Positions 25,501 through 32,674 of a stretch of DNA of 54,693 nucleotides are shown piece by piece. Numbering within the stretch: position 1 is the first letter of the stretch; every line of letters begins with the position of its first letter. The DNA comes from CAZQIC01 sp964593555 (GTDB taxonomy: Bacteria > Bacteroidota > Bacteroidia > JAFLBG01), in assembly GCA_964593555.1 (NCBI GenBank), contig CAZQIC010000014.1:1-54693 (forward strand), written 5' to 3'. The translations under genes and the position numbers were made by a program. A model generated the notes under the pieces. That model did not search any database and was not told the origin of the DNA. It saw only the letters and a list, made by a program, of their open reading frames with translations.

Positions 25501-25696
25501 TTGTTAGCAGTTTTTCTACAAATGGCAAGGTAGAAAATTGCAGGTTGTGCGGATCAGCTTTATAATCGTTATTAACCGGATAATCATTTTTTACTTTGAC
25601 CCAAACCTTTCCATCCTGGTATTGATCAAAAATCACCTGAGCGCAAAGAACATTACCTATAAAAAGTAGGATAAAGGGAAGTAGTCGTTTCATCAT
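22550..25696 (-). CDS. Secreted S8 (subtilisin-like) serine protease with PKD domains and T9SS sorting domain
   Basis: 1048 residues. Signal peptide at 1-19 (MMKRLLPFILLFIGNVLCA), an N-terminal prodomain of about 120 residues, then the catalytic domain with the triad D162 (AIVDDAIE), H220 (YGHGTHVAG) and S372 (SGTSMASP), plus the oxyanion N310 (VAGAGNNGD). A calcium-loop insert (GIDDDGNGYIDD at about 187-198) is of the thermitase/fervidolysin type. Then several Ig/PKD-like domains (YNTPGVYTVTLVAGN near 497; STYNVIGTGANGCF later), and a C-terminal T9SS type A domain (IINSLGAVIATQ, PVGIYFIEW). All catalytic residues are present. It acts outside the cell on proteins; the substrate is unknown. 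Confidence 0.94.
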   Translation of the reverse strand: MMKRLLPFILLFIGNVLCAQVIFDQYQDGKVWVKVKNDYPVNNDYKADPHNLQFSTLPFVEKLLTKYSIKKLSRPFVAAKNSSTLTNTFLIEFDNPQNVMQLISDLETSGKVNYAERVPLDKVSLTPNDPDYSSQWHLPKINASTAWNYFSTGSTVVVAIVDDAIERTHGDLSGRLWVNTGDNNSNGIDDDGNGYIDDRNGFDVADNDNNPNPPTSSYGHGTHVAGISCAASNNSIGVASIGYSVKLMSIKCTNSAAVITNGYDGIVYAAANGADVINMSWGGTGSSTTAQNVINWAYTQGSILVAGAGNNGDSTRFYPAAYNNVVSVAATDNGDLRSSFSNYGSWVDVSAPGSNIYSTTVGNTYGTKSGTSMASPLVTGLCGLMKSLNTGLTQSDIINCLKINATPINSLNPGYSGKLGAGRINASAAMQCISASLNWAPRADFTANVTKVTAGGVVSFTDMSVYNPTSWNWRFAGGTPGTFNGRTPPPITYNTPGVYTVTLVAGNLYGSDNEIKTGYITVVAGGGCAIINYPLPASWNIGNYTSGTNGYINGTNTFGDKQKAMYFDASAMPYTFITGVYTGFGKAYSSNTSKVVTLRVYDGTSGSPGTQLTSMNTTIAKIRSDVSGGKYTNLIFPNPVSLPASKKFFVSIDMSNLNWGGNPKDSLSIYSNTDGETTPSAVWEQQSDNSWHQYTTGSAWNLDISLVMHPIITDAPAIATFTQSATNICQGNSVNFNATGSTYEDTLLWVFTGGNPSRSSNVQQSVLYNTPGTYNVKLYVIGGGCDQLDSLVTTVTIKANPSVSVTSSGNSICLSGSSSLTASGATSYAWSPPTGLSSATGPTVVASPTVSTTYNVIGTGANGCFGNSNVNIAVEAPPAVSVSPVSTAICVGDSITFNASSTTGATTFGWRLQGATPSTSSSPLVTARYNTAGSYNAKLYANNSCFMDSSYTRTIVVSCASVSEIENNRELILQYDHATKNLKIVSLSLGEAKINIINSLGAVIATQYSSGSIGLKTVDQNFTSLPVGIYFIEWREDGYSSTKKVIVY

Positions 25697-26082
25697 TGGG
25701 ATAAGATCATAAATAGAACAATAAATATAACTGAATATTATCGCTTTTTTATACTAAAGGAATAATTTGTCAAAAACATCCTATAACATAGAAAGCAAAA
25801 AAGCAAGGAATATGCACTGGATTTACTGAAATAGAAAAGCTCTTTATCGGACCTGTAACAACATATCGAAAGTAGGTTCGTCACTCTTCGGTAAGTGCTA
25901 TAGTTTTAAGATATAGAAAATAAAAAAATGTATTTATTAAGAAAAATAAAAACCGAAAAGTCACTGATAATAATAATCGCGCTAATGGCAAGTGTAGGGG
26001 TGGTTATGATAAGTGTAGGTTGTTCGCTTATCACGATGTGATGTTCTGTTACCGTAACAACTGAGCAATCCGACCAATTTTA
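25697..26082. other. Gene-poor 386-base region between two T9SS genes
   Basis: AT-rich, no tRNA or terminator hairpin recognised. It holds one short open frame (25928-26041) and a TAGTTTTA element at 25901-25908 that resembles a weak -7 box. Confidence 0.4.
25928..26041 (+). CDS. Possible 37-residue small membrane or lipoprotein peptide
   Basis: An ATG-TGA frame of 38 codons: a basic N-terminus (MYLLRKIKTEKS) then about 25 hydrophobic residues, LIIIIALMASVGVVMISVGC followed by SLITM. It looks like a single transmembrane helix or a short SPII signal ending in VGC. A -7-like TAGTTTTA lies at 25901-25908, about 20 bases upstream. A chance frame cannot be excluded; conservation in relatives is needed to believe it. 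Confidence 0.25.
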   Translation: MYLLRKIKTEKSLIIIIALMASVGVVMISVGCSLITM

Positions 26083-29000
26083 TCAGCGAACCAAATAAAG
26101 TGATCCCGTTTTATGAACCTCATCACCATTGGTAAGTATTGCTTTTAGCTGAACAGAAAATACAGCCGCATCCATCAATTCATTATTAAACTTTCCATCC
26201 CAGCCATCAGTTATATTTTTCGTTTCAAAAACCACTTCTCCCCAGCGATTATAAATGCTGAGCGACATTGAACTCACACAATTTCCGTATAAATAAAATA
26301 CATCGTTTTGTCTATCACCATCAGGAGAAAATGCATTCGGCAAAAACAGATCCGCACATATTATTTCAACAGTTACTAAAACCGAATCTTTTGTAGTACA
26401 TCCATTTGCATCTGTTACGATCACATAATACAGGGTTGTTTCTGTTGGCGAGGCAATAATATTCTGGCAAGTAACACAACTTATTCCAGTTGAAGGACTC
26501 CACAAATATGCACCTCCGCCCGTGGCGGAAAGAGTTGTACTTGTCCCCTGCACTATTGTTATATTGGCGCTGACATTAACTAGCGGAGTATTCAGCACGA
26601 CTATATTTACAGAATCGACATCTGAACAATTTCCGTTTGCTGTTGTGACCGTATATGAGGTAGAAATATTTGGACTCACATTTATGGAAGCCGTGGTGGC
26701 TGTTGTATTCCATACAAAAGTATTCCCACCGGTTGCAGTGAGTATTGCATGCTGACCTTTACAGATAGCAGTATCGTTTCCCGCATTGGCAACGGGTATC
26801 TGGTTCACCGTAATATTAATTGTTGCAGTACCCACACAACTACCATTTGTTACAGCCACTGAGAATGTTGTATTGGAGGTTGGCATTACCGTAATAGATG
26901 AAGTAGTGGAACCATCATTCCACACATAGGTTCCGCCTCCCGCCGCGGTAAGTGTTGTTGCCGTTCCTCCGCATATAGAATTATTTCCATTGATGCTTGC
27001 GTTAATTGCATTGCTGATTACGATGTAATTATTTTTGACGGCAGAATCTATTCCGCATGGCGTGGCAACAACCAATGTTACAGAATACGAGCCTTGTGCG
27101 CTATAAGTAACCCCCGCAGGATTTTGCGATGTAGAAGTTGAGGGCGATGCCCCCGGAAAATGCCATAACCACGAAGTTCCGTTGGCATCACAGGTTGTGC
27201 TTAAGTCCGAAAACTGTATAGGCGCACCCGCACAAACGTTTGTATTATTTGCATTAAAATCTACAGTTAGTGAATCCTTTCCACATGATGCTGCGCATAA
27301 TTTACCCACTACACCTTCCACACCTCCGCCTCCTGAAGTTGTTTGATAAGCTCCCGGAGTAACCGGAAAATTACTAGTTGTAGCAGTTGCAAAATAAATA
27401 AAAGCACCATCTATTACAAGGTGAGGACCTCCGCCTTCAAGCATATCTTCGTGCCCTGTACCACCAATAAATCCTGAACAAATACGATTACCGTTCAGGT
27501 CGAATCGTGCAATAAAATTATCCTCTGATCCTGTGCTTCCCTGAAAAGTAGGACGAAAGGCACAGGAAGTAGCAGGAAAATCGGGACTATATGTATCACC
27601 GATTACAAATAAAGTGCTTGTAGCATCATCAATAACAATGCTTGCACCTTCTTCATCACTGCTGCCGCCTAAATAAGTAGACCACAAACAGGTTCCCCCT
27701 GGAGTAAATTTTACTATATAAGCATCTCCCCAGTAGCTGCCCATTGGGCCACCCCCATATGCTGTTTGAAAGGCTCCGGCAGTAAAAGGAAAATTAGTTG
27801 AGGCCGTATTACCAATTGCATATACATTGCCCGATATGTCAGTATCGATTCCAAAACCTGCATCATCATCACTCCCACCCAAATAAGTTGCCCACAATAG
27901 ATTACCCGTGCCATTAAATTTTGAAACAAAGGCATCACCGTATATAGCGCCTCCTCCATAATTTGTTTGATAAGCTCCTACAGTAACAGGAAAATTTCCT
28001 GCGCTGTAACCGGATACGATAATGTTATTTGAGTTGTGAACTTTTACACAAAAGGCGCCTTCATAACGAATCCCACCAAGATATGTTCCCCACAACCGAT
28101 TCCCGTTATTGCCATCAAACTTCGCGAGAAATGCATCTGTTATTCCTTGGAAATTTGTTTGAAATGTTCCGGGAGTAACTGGCAGGTTATTGGATTGAGT
28201 GCGGCCTGCTATGTAAACATCATTATTTAAATCAACATCAATACCATAAGAATAATCCGGATCATCGCCACCGTAAAACCCTGCCCACTGCCGGGTTCCC
28301 GTCGCGTTTAATTTTACGATAAATACATCATCATGCATCGCTTTTACCGTTTGAAAAGCTCCTCCTGTAACCGGAAAATTTGCAGAATGTGTATTGCCAG
28401 TAATAAAAATATTATTGTTGGCATCAGTAGCAATGCCCCAGGCATTGTCATTATCGTTACCACCGTAATATGTTGCCCACAAACGGTTTCCGTTAGCGTC
28501 ATACTTAATTACAAACACATCGGTAGCTCCATTACCAAAAGCAGTTTGAAATGCGCCGGCGGTTACAGGAAATGTGTTAGAGTATGTTATGCCTGTCACA
28601 ATAACCTCACCGTTATTATCCTTAGCGATTGCAGCAGGGTAATCCCATCCACTACCCCCAATATAAGTTATCCACGGATCAATGGTTAGTGAAAATGCTG
28701 CATTAAAAGTTCCGAGCTTAAAGTTCAATATTGAGCCGTTCAATTTATATTCTGCTTTTACATCAACAATTTTTCCATTTATGCTTTGATATACCTTAGG
28801 CATACTTTCGACAATATCTCCCATGGAGTTCTTAATTCTCAATTCTTCATTCTTAATTTCCAATGCATCTGCCCCCGTATATTTTATTTTTATGTCAGAA
28901 GGATTTCCGCCGGGCTTTATTACAATATCATATTTCACACCTTTGACATTATCACTGTGAAACACAAGGTCAATGTTATTGTATATGTTTTCGTACACAA

Positions 29001-29415
29001 GATCTTTGTATTGCTTTACATTCATTGCTGAAGCCCCGCCCATATAAAAATTAGAATACCCTTTGGCCTCATCGACTCCTTTAGCAACGCTTGCTTCATT
29101 AGCACCTGCAAAATCAACATCTATCCGATGTATAAATAATGAGTTGTCTTTTGAACTCTCCCCGGAAGCTAAAATATTTTTTGGCTCTATGTTGGCAGCC
29201 ATATTTGTCTTGACCATTACGTAGCTAAAGCCATCATTTCTGAAATACAAATTGGCCTGGGGAATACTGCTGGTATATTTTATTTCGGATCTCGACAGGT
29301 TGTTCATGTCAACCACCTGCCCTTTGTTCTCCGTAAATTGCATCGTGTTTGTTTGCTGCGCAATGGCAGAAAAAAAACAGATAAACAATGCTAATAATAA
29401 TGTGGTTGATCTCAT
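26083..29415 (-). CDS. Secreted SBBP-repeat/PKD protein with gliding-type (T9SS type B) C-terminal domain
   Basis: The best start is ATG 29415 (MRSTTLLLALFICFFSAIAQ, a good signal peptide); a TTG 24 bases upstream is less likely. About 1110 residues. After an N-terminal region (TENKGQVVD) come about seven SBBP beta-propeller repeats of roughly 60 residues, for example WATYYGGNDNDNAWGIATD, FITGNTHSANFPVTGGAFQT and AKFDGNNGNRLWGTYLGG. Then a PKD domain (FSDLSTTCDANGTSWLWHFP), Ig-like repeats, and a CHU/gliding-type C-terminal domain (LFLPNAFSPDGDRQNDVFYL, IYNRWGEVVFETK) that marks type B T9SS export. No catalytic motif is seen, so a structural or adhesive surface role is likely. Confidence 0.9.
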   Translation of the reverse strand: MRSTTLLLALFICFFSAIAQQTNTMQFTENKGQVVDMNNLSRSEIKYTSSIPQANLYFRNDGFSYVMVKTNMAANIEPKNILASGESSKDNSLFIHRIDVDFAGANEASVAKGVDEAKGYSNFYMGGASAMNVKQYKDLVYENIYNNIDLVFHSDNVKGVKYDIVIKPGGNPSDIKIKYTGADALEIKNEELRIKNSMGDIVESMPKVYQSINGKIVDVKAEYKLNGSILNFKLGTFNAAFSLTIDPWITYIGGSGWDYPAAIAKDNNGEVIVTGITYSNTFPVTAGAFQTAFGNGATDVFVIKYDANGNRLWATYYGGNDNDNAWGIATDANNNIFITGNTHSANFPVTGGAFQTVKAMHDDVFIVKLNATGTRQWAGFYGGDDPDYSYGIDVDLNNDVYIAGRTQSNNLPVTPGTFQTNFQGITDAFLAKFDGNNGNRLWGTYLGGIRYEGAFCVKVHNSNNIIVSGYSAGNFPVTVGAYQTNYGGGAIYGDAFVSKFNGTGNLLWATYLGGSDDDAGFGIDTDISGNVYAIGNTASTNFPFTAGAFQTAYGGGPMGSYWGDAYIVKFTPGGTCLWSTYLGGSSDEEGASIVIDDATSTLFVIGDTYSPDFPATSCAFRPTFQGSTGSEDNFIARFDLNGNRICSGFIGGTGHEDMLEGGGPHLVIDGAFIYFATATTSNFPVTPGAYQTTSGGGGVEGVVGKLCAASCGKDSLTVDFNANNTNVCAGAPIQFSDLSTTCDANGTSWLWHFPGASPSTSTSQNPAGVTYSAQGSYSVTLVVATPCGIDSAVKNNYIVISNAINASINGNNSICGGTATTLTAAGGGTYVWNDGSTTSSITVMPTSNTTFSVAVTNGSCVGTATINITVNQIPVANAGNDTAICKGQHAILTATGGNTFVWNTTATTASINVSPNISTSYTVTTANGNCSDVDSVNIVVLNTPLVNVSANITIVQGTSTTLSATGGGAYLWSPSTGISCVTCQNIIASPTETTLYYVIVTDANGCTTKDSVLVTVEIICADLFLPNAFSPDGDRQNDVFYLYGNCVSSMSLSIYNRWGEVVFETKNITDGWDGKFNNELMDAAVFSVQLKAILTNGDEVHKTGSLYLVR
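28828..28863. repeat. AATTAAGAATT-type word insertion inside the SBBP protein gene
   Basis: On the minus strand the words GGAAATTAAGAATGAAGAAT and TGAGAATTAAGAAC run in tandem. They are the intergenic word of many Bacteroidota genomes and encode LEIKNEELRIKN in frame in the N-terminal region of the protein. Confidence 0.55.
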
Positions 29416-29440
29416 GAATGAAATTAATTTATTGACCAAT

Positions 29441-29472
29441 CAAATATACTAAAGCCCCTTCGCCATCTCAAA
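29441..29472 (-). promoter_or_regulatory. Bacteroidota-type promoter, TTTG-N20-TATATTTG
   Basis: Minus-strand TTTG (29472-29469) and TATATTTG (29448-29441), spacing 20. The SBBP protein ATG at 29415 is 25 bases downstream, which also supports that start over the upstream TTG (29439), which would lie only one base from the -7 element. Confidence 0.75.
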
Positions 29473-29760
29473 ATCTTTTCGCCTCAATAGTTACGTTTCA
29501 GCGGATTCGAATGCGGAGGAATACATTTTCAATTTTAAAAATAAGTTCCTTCACCTAAGCATGAAATACGATTATAAAAATTGCTGCATATTTCCTTGGA
29601 GCTTAATACTTTTACTGAATTCGGGGACAGATTTTTTAAAATGCCGGCAAAACCTCATTATTAGTCTATTTTGGGGCATTTTGACTAAATTAATTACGTG
29701 TTTTTGAGTGCATTTTTTTATCAATTCAACAATTTTTCCTATATTCGCATCCCTTTTTAC
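29473..29760. other. Gene-free part of the divergent region before rpsF
   Basis: AT-rich, no tRNA or conserved frame. It must hold the rpsF operon promoter; the nearest -7-like box is TATATTCG at 29740-29747, one base off TAnnTTTG. Confidence 0.35.
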
Positions 29761-29768
29761 AAACCCTT

Positions 29769-29834
29769 CCCTGATAAGGATTTTGAAAAGGTAAAAAAAA
29801 CGATAATTCTCCGCTAATATCAGGGCTTGGCGGG
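29769..29834 (+). promoter_or_regulatory. Structured leader before rpsF, candidate S6:S18 autoregulatory element
   Basis: CCCTGATA (29769-29776) pairs perfectly with TATCAGGG (29818-29825), enclosing an A-rich 41-base loop. Inside, CCGC (29811-29814) can pair with GCGG (29830-29833), which partly competes with the outer stem. Ribosomal protein operons starting with rpsF often carry a leader bound by S6:S18, with a CCG trinucleotide that imitates the 16S site. The location and CCG fit, but the exact fold is my inference. Confidence 0.35.
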
Positions 29835-29851
29835 TATATAAAAACAAGACA

Positions 29852-30205
29852 ATGTCAAAAAACTACGAAACCGTTTTCATCATGACTCCCGTTTTGTCTG
29901 AAGATCAGGCAAAGGAAGCGGTAAGCAAGTACAAGAAGTTGCTTAAAGACGCTGGATGTAAAATCGTCCATGAAGAAGCTTGGGGCTTAAAAAAACTGGC
30001 TTACCCAATCCAGAAAAAAACTACCGGATTTTATCACTTAATTGAATTTCAAGGAGCAGGTACAGTTATCGCTGATCTTGAATTGACTTTTAAACGTGAT
30101 GAAAAAATTATCCGCTATTTAACTGTTGCATTAGACAAACATGCAATTGCTTACAGCGAAAAAAGAAGAAACAAAAAATTAAAAAAAGACCTGGTAGCGT
30201 CTTAA
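29852..30205 (+). CDS. rpsF: 30S ribosomal protein S6
   Basis: 117 residues. It binds the central domain of 16S rRNA together with S18. NYETVFIMTPVLSEDQAKE at the N-terminus, then HEEAWGLKKLAYPIQKKTTG and FKRDEKIIRYLTVALD are typical S6 features. First gene of the rpsF-rpsR-rplI cluster; there is no ssb or priB in the cluster, as is usual in Bacteroidota. No Shine-Dalgarno. Confidence 0.98.
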   Translation: MSKNYETVFIMTPVLSEDQAKEAVSKYKKLLKDAGCKIVHEEAWGLKKLAYPIQKKTTGFYHLIEFQGAGTVIADLELTFKRDEKIIRYLTVALDKHAIAYSEKRRNKKLKKDLVAS

Positions 30206-30226
30206 TTAACCCTAAAAACCCAGATC

Positions 30227-30496
30227 ATGGCTGAAAACACAAGTGAAATAAGATATTTGACCCCTGCAGCAGTAGAGGTTAAAAAGAAAAAATATTGTCG
30301 TTTCAAAAAGAGCGGCATTAAATATATCGATTACAAAGACCCAAACTTCTTATTGAAGTTTGTTAACGAGCAAGGCAAATTGCTTCCACGCAGATTAACT
30401 GGTACATCATTAAAATACCAGCGTAAAGTGGCGCAGGCTGTTAAAAGAGCACGCCATATTGCTGTTATGCCTTATGTGGCAGATATGATGAAGTAA
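30227..30496 (+). CDS. rpsR: 30S ribosomal protein S18
   Basis: 89 residues. Partner of S6 on the 30S platform. The core KYCRFKKSGIKYIDYKDPNF, GKLLPRRLTGTSLKYQRKVA and VKRARHIAVMPYV is the usual S18 signature. Only one Cys is kept in the YCRF motif, as in C-minus forms, so it probably does not bind zinc. 21 bases after rpsF. Confidence 0.98.
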   Translation: MAENTSEIRYLTPAAVEVKKKKYCRFKKSGIKYIDYKDPNFLLKFVNEQGKLLPRRLTGTSLKYQRKVAQAVKRARHIAVMPYVADMMK

Positions 30497-30500
30497 GAAG

Positions 30501-30536
30501 CCTCTCCCCGACCCTCTCCAAAGGAGAGGGAGGAAA
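30501..30536. repeat. CCCTCTCC/GGAGAGGG palindromic intergenic repeat
   Basis: Starts four bases after the rpsR stop. CCCTCTCC and GGAGAGGG form an 8-bp stem around AAA (30512-30530), preceded by CCTCTCCCCGA. Same type as the element at 31033-31060. Lies inside the ribosomal operon, so it is in the transcript. Confidence 0.75.
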
Positions 30537-30584
30537 AAGGCAAAAAATATATTGACGCATTTTACAGTATAAAGACATTACAAC

Positions 30585-31031
30585 ATGGAAGTAATATTAA
30601 AAGATGAAGTAAAAAACCTTGGCGGCAAAGATGAGCTGGTAAAGGTGAAAGCAGGATACGGAAGAAATTTCCTTATCCCTAAAGGTTTAGCTATCATAGC
30701 TAACGAAAGCAACAAAAAAGTACTTGCTGAAACACAAAAACAAAGAGCCTACAAAGAAGGTAAACTGAAAGATGCTGCTGAAGAATCTGCAAAGAAACTT
30801 GGCAATACTGTTATTAAAGTTGGTGCAAAAGTTGGTGAGAACAACAAAATATTCGGATCTGTTGGTTCTGTTCAATTGGCAGAAGCAATGAGAAAAGCCG
30901 GCTATGAAGTGGATAGAAAAAACATCAAACTTAGCGACGAGAATATTAAATCAACAGGCGCTTATACTGCTGATGTTAAACTTCACAAAGAAGTAACTAT
31001 TAAAGTTAACTTCGAAGTAGTTAGCGAGTAA
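30585..31031 (+). CDS. rplI: 50S ribosomal protein L9
   Basis: 148 residues. It extends from the 50S L1 stalk base. MEVILKDEVKNLGGKDELVKV and KAGYGRNFLIPKGLA are the L9 N-terminal signature, followed by a long connecting helix and a small C-terminal domain with GENNKIFGSVGSVQLAEAM. Last gene of the cluster. Ends at the terminator near 31087. Confidence 0.98.
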   Translation: MEVILKDEVKNLGGKDELVKVKAGYGRNFLIPKGLAIIANESNKKVLAETQKQRAYKEGKLKDAAEESAKKLGNTVIKVGAKVGENNKIFGSVGSVQLAEAMRKAGYEVDRKNIKLSDENIKSTGAYTADVKLHKEVTIKVNFEVVSE

Positions 31032-31032
31032 G

Positions 31033-31060
31033 ACCCCTACCGACCCTCCCCAAAGGAGGG
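31033..31060. repeat. CCCTCC/GGAGGG palindromic intergenic repeat
   Basis: Second copy of the element seen at 30501-30536: ACCCCTACCGACCCTCCCC then AAAGGAGGG, giving a CCCTCC/GGAGGG stem at 31044-31060. It begins two bases after the rplI stop. Confidence 0.7.
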
Positions 31061-31086
31061 AATATTGCGAGGAAAATTTTTATACT

Positions 31087-31115
31087 AAAGAGGAGCGAAA
31101 ATTTCGCTCCTCTTT
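31087..31115 (+). terminator. Strong terminator of the rpsF-rpsR-rplI operon
   Basis: AAGAGGAGCGAAA and TTTCGCTCCTCTT are perfectly complementary (13 bp) with a one-base gap, followed by a T-rich tail (TTTTTATTTT). Confidence 0.93.
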
Positions 31116-31150
31116 TTATTTTAATCCTCCTCTTCTTTATTTCTGTTCAT

Positions 31151-31273
31151 TTCTTTTGCTTGTCCAAAAGAAACGAACCAAAGAAAAAGACCCCACAAAA
31201 CCAACCTGAAGCTTTCGTTTGTCGCACCATCAGCGCCCCTAAGCTACGAAACTTCAGGTTCGCACTTTTGTGG
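31151..31273. repeat. Composite intergenic repeat with long inverted repeat
   Basis: The 5' part TTCTTTTGCTTGTCCAAAAG followed by AAACGAACCAAAGAAAAAG is a widely seen bacterial intergenic motif in which TTCTTTTG is mirrored by CAAAAGAA. The 3' part is an imperfect inverted repeat: CCACAAAACCAACCTGAAG (31193-31211) and CTTCAGGTTCGCACTTTTGT plus GG (31252-31273). It fills about half of the 338-base region before psd; no promoter or gene seen in the remainder. Confidence 0.6.
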
Positions 31274-31369
31274 ACGTCAGCGCTCCAGGTTCTCTGAAAT
31301 TCAGTTTATAATCAAAGATGGTAATCCAAATCAGTTTGTTTTTTACTTTTACATAAAATCATATACAAT

Positions 31370-32026
31370 ATGCGTATTCACAAGGAAGGTTTAGCAACAA
31401 TTATTATAACCATTATAGTAGTTGCGATTATAAATGCGATCACACATTTTTGTTTTGGTGAGTATGCAATTGTTTTATGGCTGGGGTATTTAGTCTCTGC
31501 ATTTTTACTGATCATCATCCTGCAGTTCTTTCGCAACCCATACAGAACAGCTGAACTAAATGATTCAAATATACTCTCGCCTTGTGATGGAAAAGTAGTA
31601 GTGATAGAAGAAGTGGAAGAACCGGAATATTTTAAAGACAAAAGGATCCAGGTTTCAATATTTATGTCGCCTTTAAATGTACACATCAATCGTTTTCCTA
31701 TTGGTGGAAAAGTAAAATATGCAAAATACCACGCCGGATTATATTTGGTGGCATGGCACCCTAAATCATCCACAGATAATGAACGAACCACTATAGTTGT
31801 TGAGCACAGTAATGGCGCAAGTGTATTATTCAGACAAATAGCTGGAGCTTTAGCAAGAAGAATAGTTTATTATTGTAAAGAAGGTGATCCTGCCACACAA
31901 GGCAATGAAATGGGATTTATTAAATTCGGATCACGTGTGGATCTTTTCCTACCACTCCATGCTAAAATACAGGTAAAATTAGGTGATGTGGTGAAGAGTC
32001 CACAAAGTGTAATTGCAAAATTTTAG
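31370..32026 (+). CDS. psd: Phosphatidylserine decarboxylase family protein
   Basis: Membrane enzyme that decarboxylates phosphatidylserine to phosphatidylethanolamine, the main phospholipid. 218 residues with two N-terminal helices (5-55), the short form found in Bacteroidota. The autocleavage site that yields the pyruvoyl cofactor is the G187-S188 pair in IKFGSRVDLFLP. IFMSPLNVHINRFPIGGKV (98-116) and VEHSNGASVLFRQIAG are typical of the family. No pssA gene is beside it. Monocistronic as far as seen. Confidence 0.94.
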   Translation: MRIHKEGLATIIITIIVVAIINAITHFCFGEYAIVLWLGYLVSAFLLIIILQFFRNPYRTAELNDSNILSPCDGKVVVIEEVEEPEYFKDKRIQVSIFMSPLNVHINRFPIGGKVKYAKYHAGLYLVAWHPKSSTDNERTTIVVEHSNGASVLFRQIAGALARRIVYYCKEGDPATQGNEMGFIKFGSRVDLFLPLHAKIQVKLGDVVKSPQSVIAKF

Positions 32027-32066
32027 AAACTATTAAAAAATTCAGTTGACAAAACCAGATAAAAAA

Positions 32067-32081
32067 TGTCCCACTGGGACA
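32067..32081. repeat. 15-base perfect palindrome between psd and the next gene
   Basis: TGTCCCACTGGGACA: 7-bp arms around one C. It could be an operator-like site; no T tract follows, so it is not a normal terminator. Confidence 0.45.
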
Positions 32082-32248
32082 AACGCTTGGTAAAACAAAA
32101 TCTCCATCACCTATAACATTGAATGAAAAATCTTTCAAAAACGATCTTTATCGAAATATTAACATTTTTTATCATTAAAGTATAAGTAAAACCCTCCAAT
32201 TATTCGTAACTTAGCAATAGAACATTTAAACAAACTAAAATATATACC

Positions 32249-32566
32249 ATGAAAAAAATATTCTTATTATTAGCTTTTGCGGGAATCGTAGGTTCAGCAT
32301 CAGCAGTTACATTCGCATCTGTTACAAACCACAAAGTTGTTGTTGTTAAAACAGGCGATAAGGATAAAGACAAAAAGAAAAAGAAAGCTTGTTGCTCATC
32401 AACAAATAACAAAGCTGCATGCTCTTCATCTACAACAAATACAACTGAAAATAATGCTGCACCAAAAGCTTGCTGCAAAAAAACAGATGGAAAAGCATGC
32501 TGTAAAAAAACAGAAGCACAATCAACTGATGACAGTAAAAAAGTTGATACAAAAAAACCGCAGTAG
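32249..32566 (+). CDS. Lys/Cys-rich exported protein of unknown function
   Basis: 105 residues. Signal peptide MKKIFLLLAFAGIVGSASA, then a short strand (VTNHKVVVVK), a charged run (GDKDKDKKKKK) and a C-terminal half built on repeated K-A-C-C or A-A-C units: KKACCSS at about 45-51, KAACSS, then two copies of K-A-C-C-K-K-T. The seven cysteines come as three CC pairs plus one single Cys. The rest is Asn/Thr/Ser linker. This suggests a periplasmic or surface metal-binding or cross-linking peptide, but no family is recognised. A TAACTTAG box (32207-32214) lies upstream and a strong terminator follows. Confidence 0.65.
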   Translation: MKKIFLLLAFAGIVGSASAVTFASVTNHKVVVVKTGDKDKDKKKKKACCSSTNNKAACSSSTTNTTENNAAPKACCKKTDGKACCKKTEAQSTDDSKKVDTKKPQ

Positions 32567-32584
32567 TTTATATAATAATATTGA

Positions 32585-32613
32585 AAGCCCGCCCGGATAT
32601 CGGAGCGGGCTTT
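32585..32613 (+). terminator. Strong rho-independent terminator
   Basis: AAAGCCCGC and GCGGGCTTT are perfect partners (9 bp), with an inner CCG-GATAT-CGG, followed by TTTTTT. It ends the Lys/Cys-rich gene. Confidence 0.92.
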
Positions 32614-32674
32614 TTTGTTCTGTATCTTCTAATAAGTTTCCGTAATTTAGTTAGTAAATAACAACAATCAAATC

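Noticed and set aside
29572..29847. 91-residue minus-strand frame before rpsF
   Set aside because: It covers the rpsF leader and promoter, shows no domain or signal, and has an irregular composition; likely chance.
32337..32645. Second frame overlapping the Lys/Cys-rich gene
   Set aside because: It runs through the strong terminator and lacks the signal peptide; the first frame is far more plausible.
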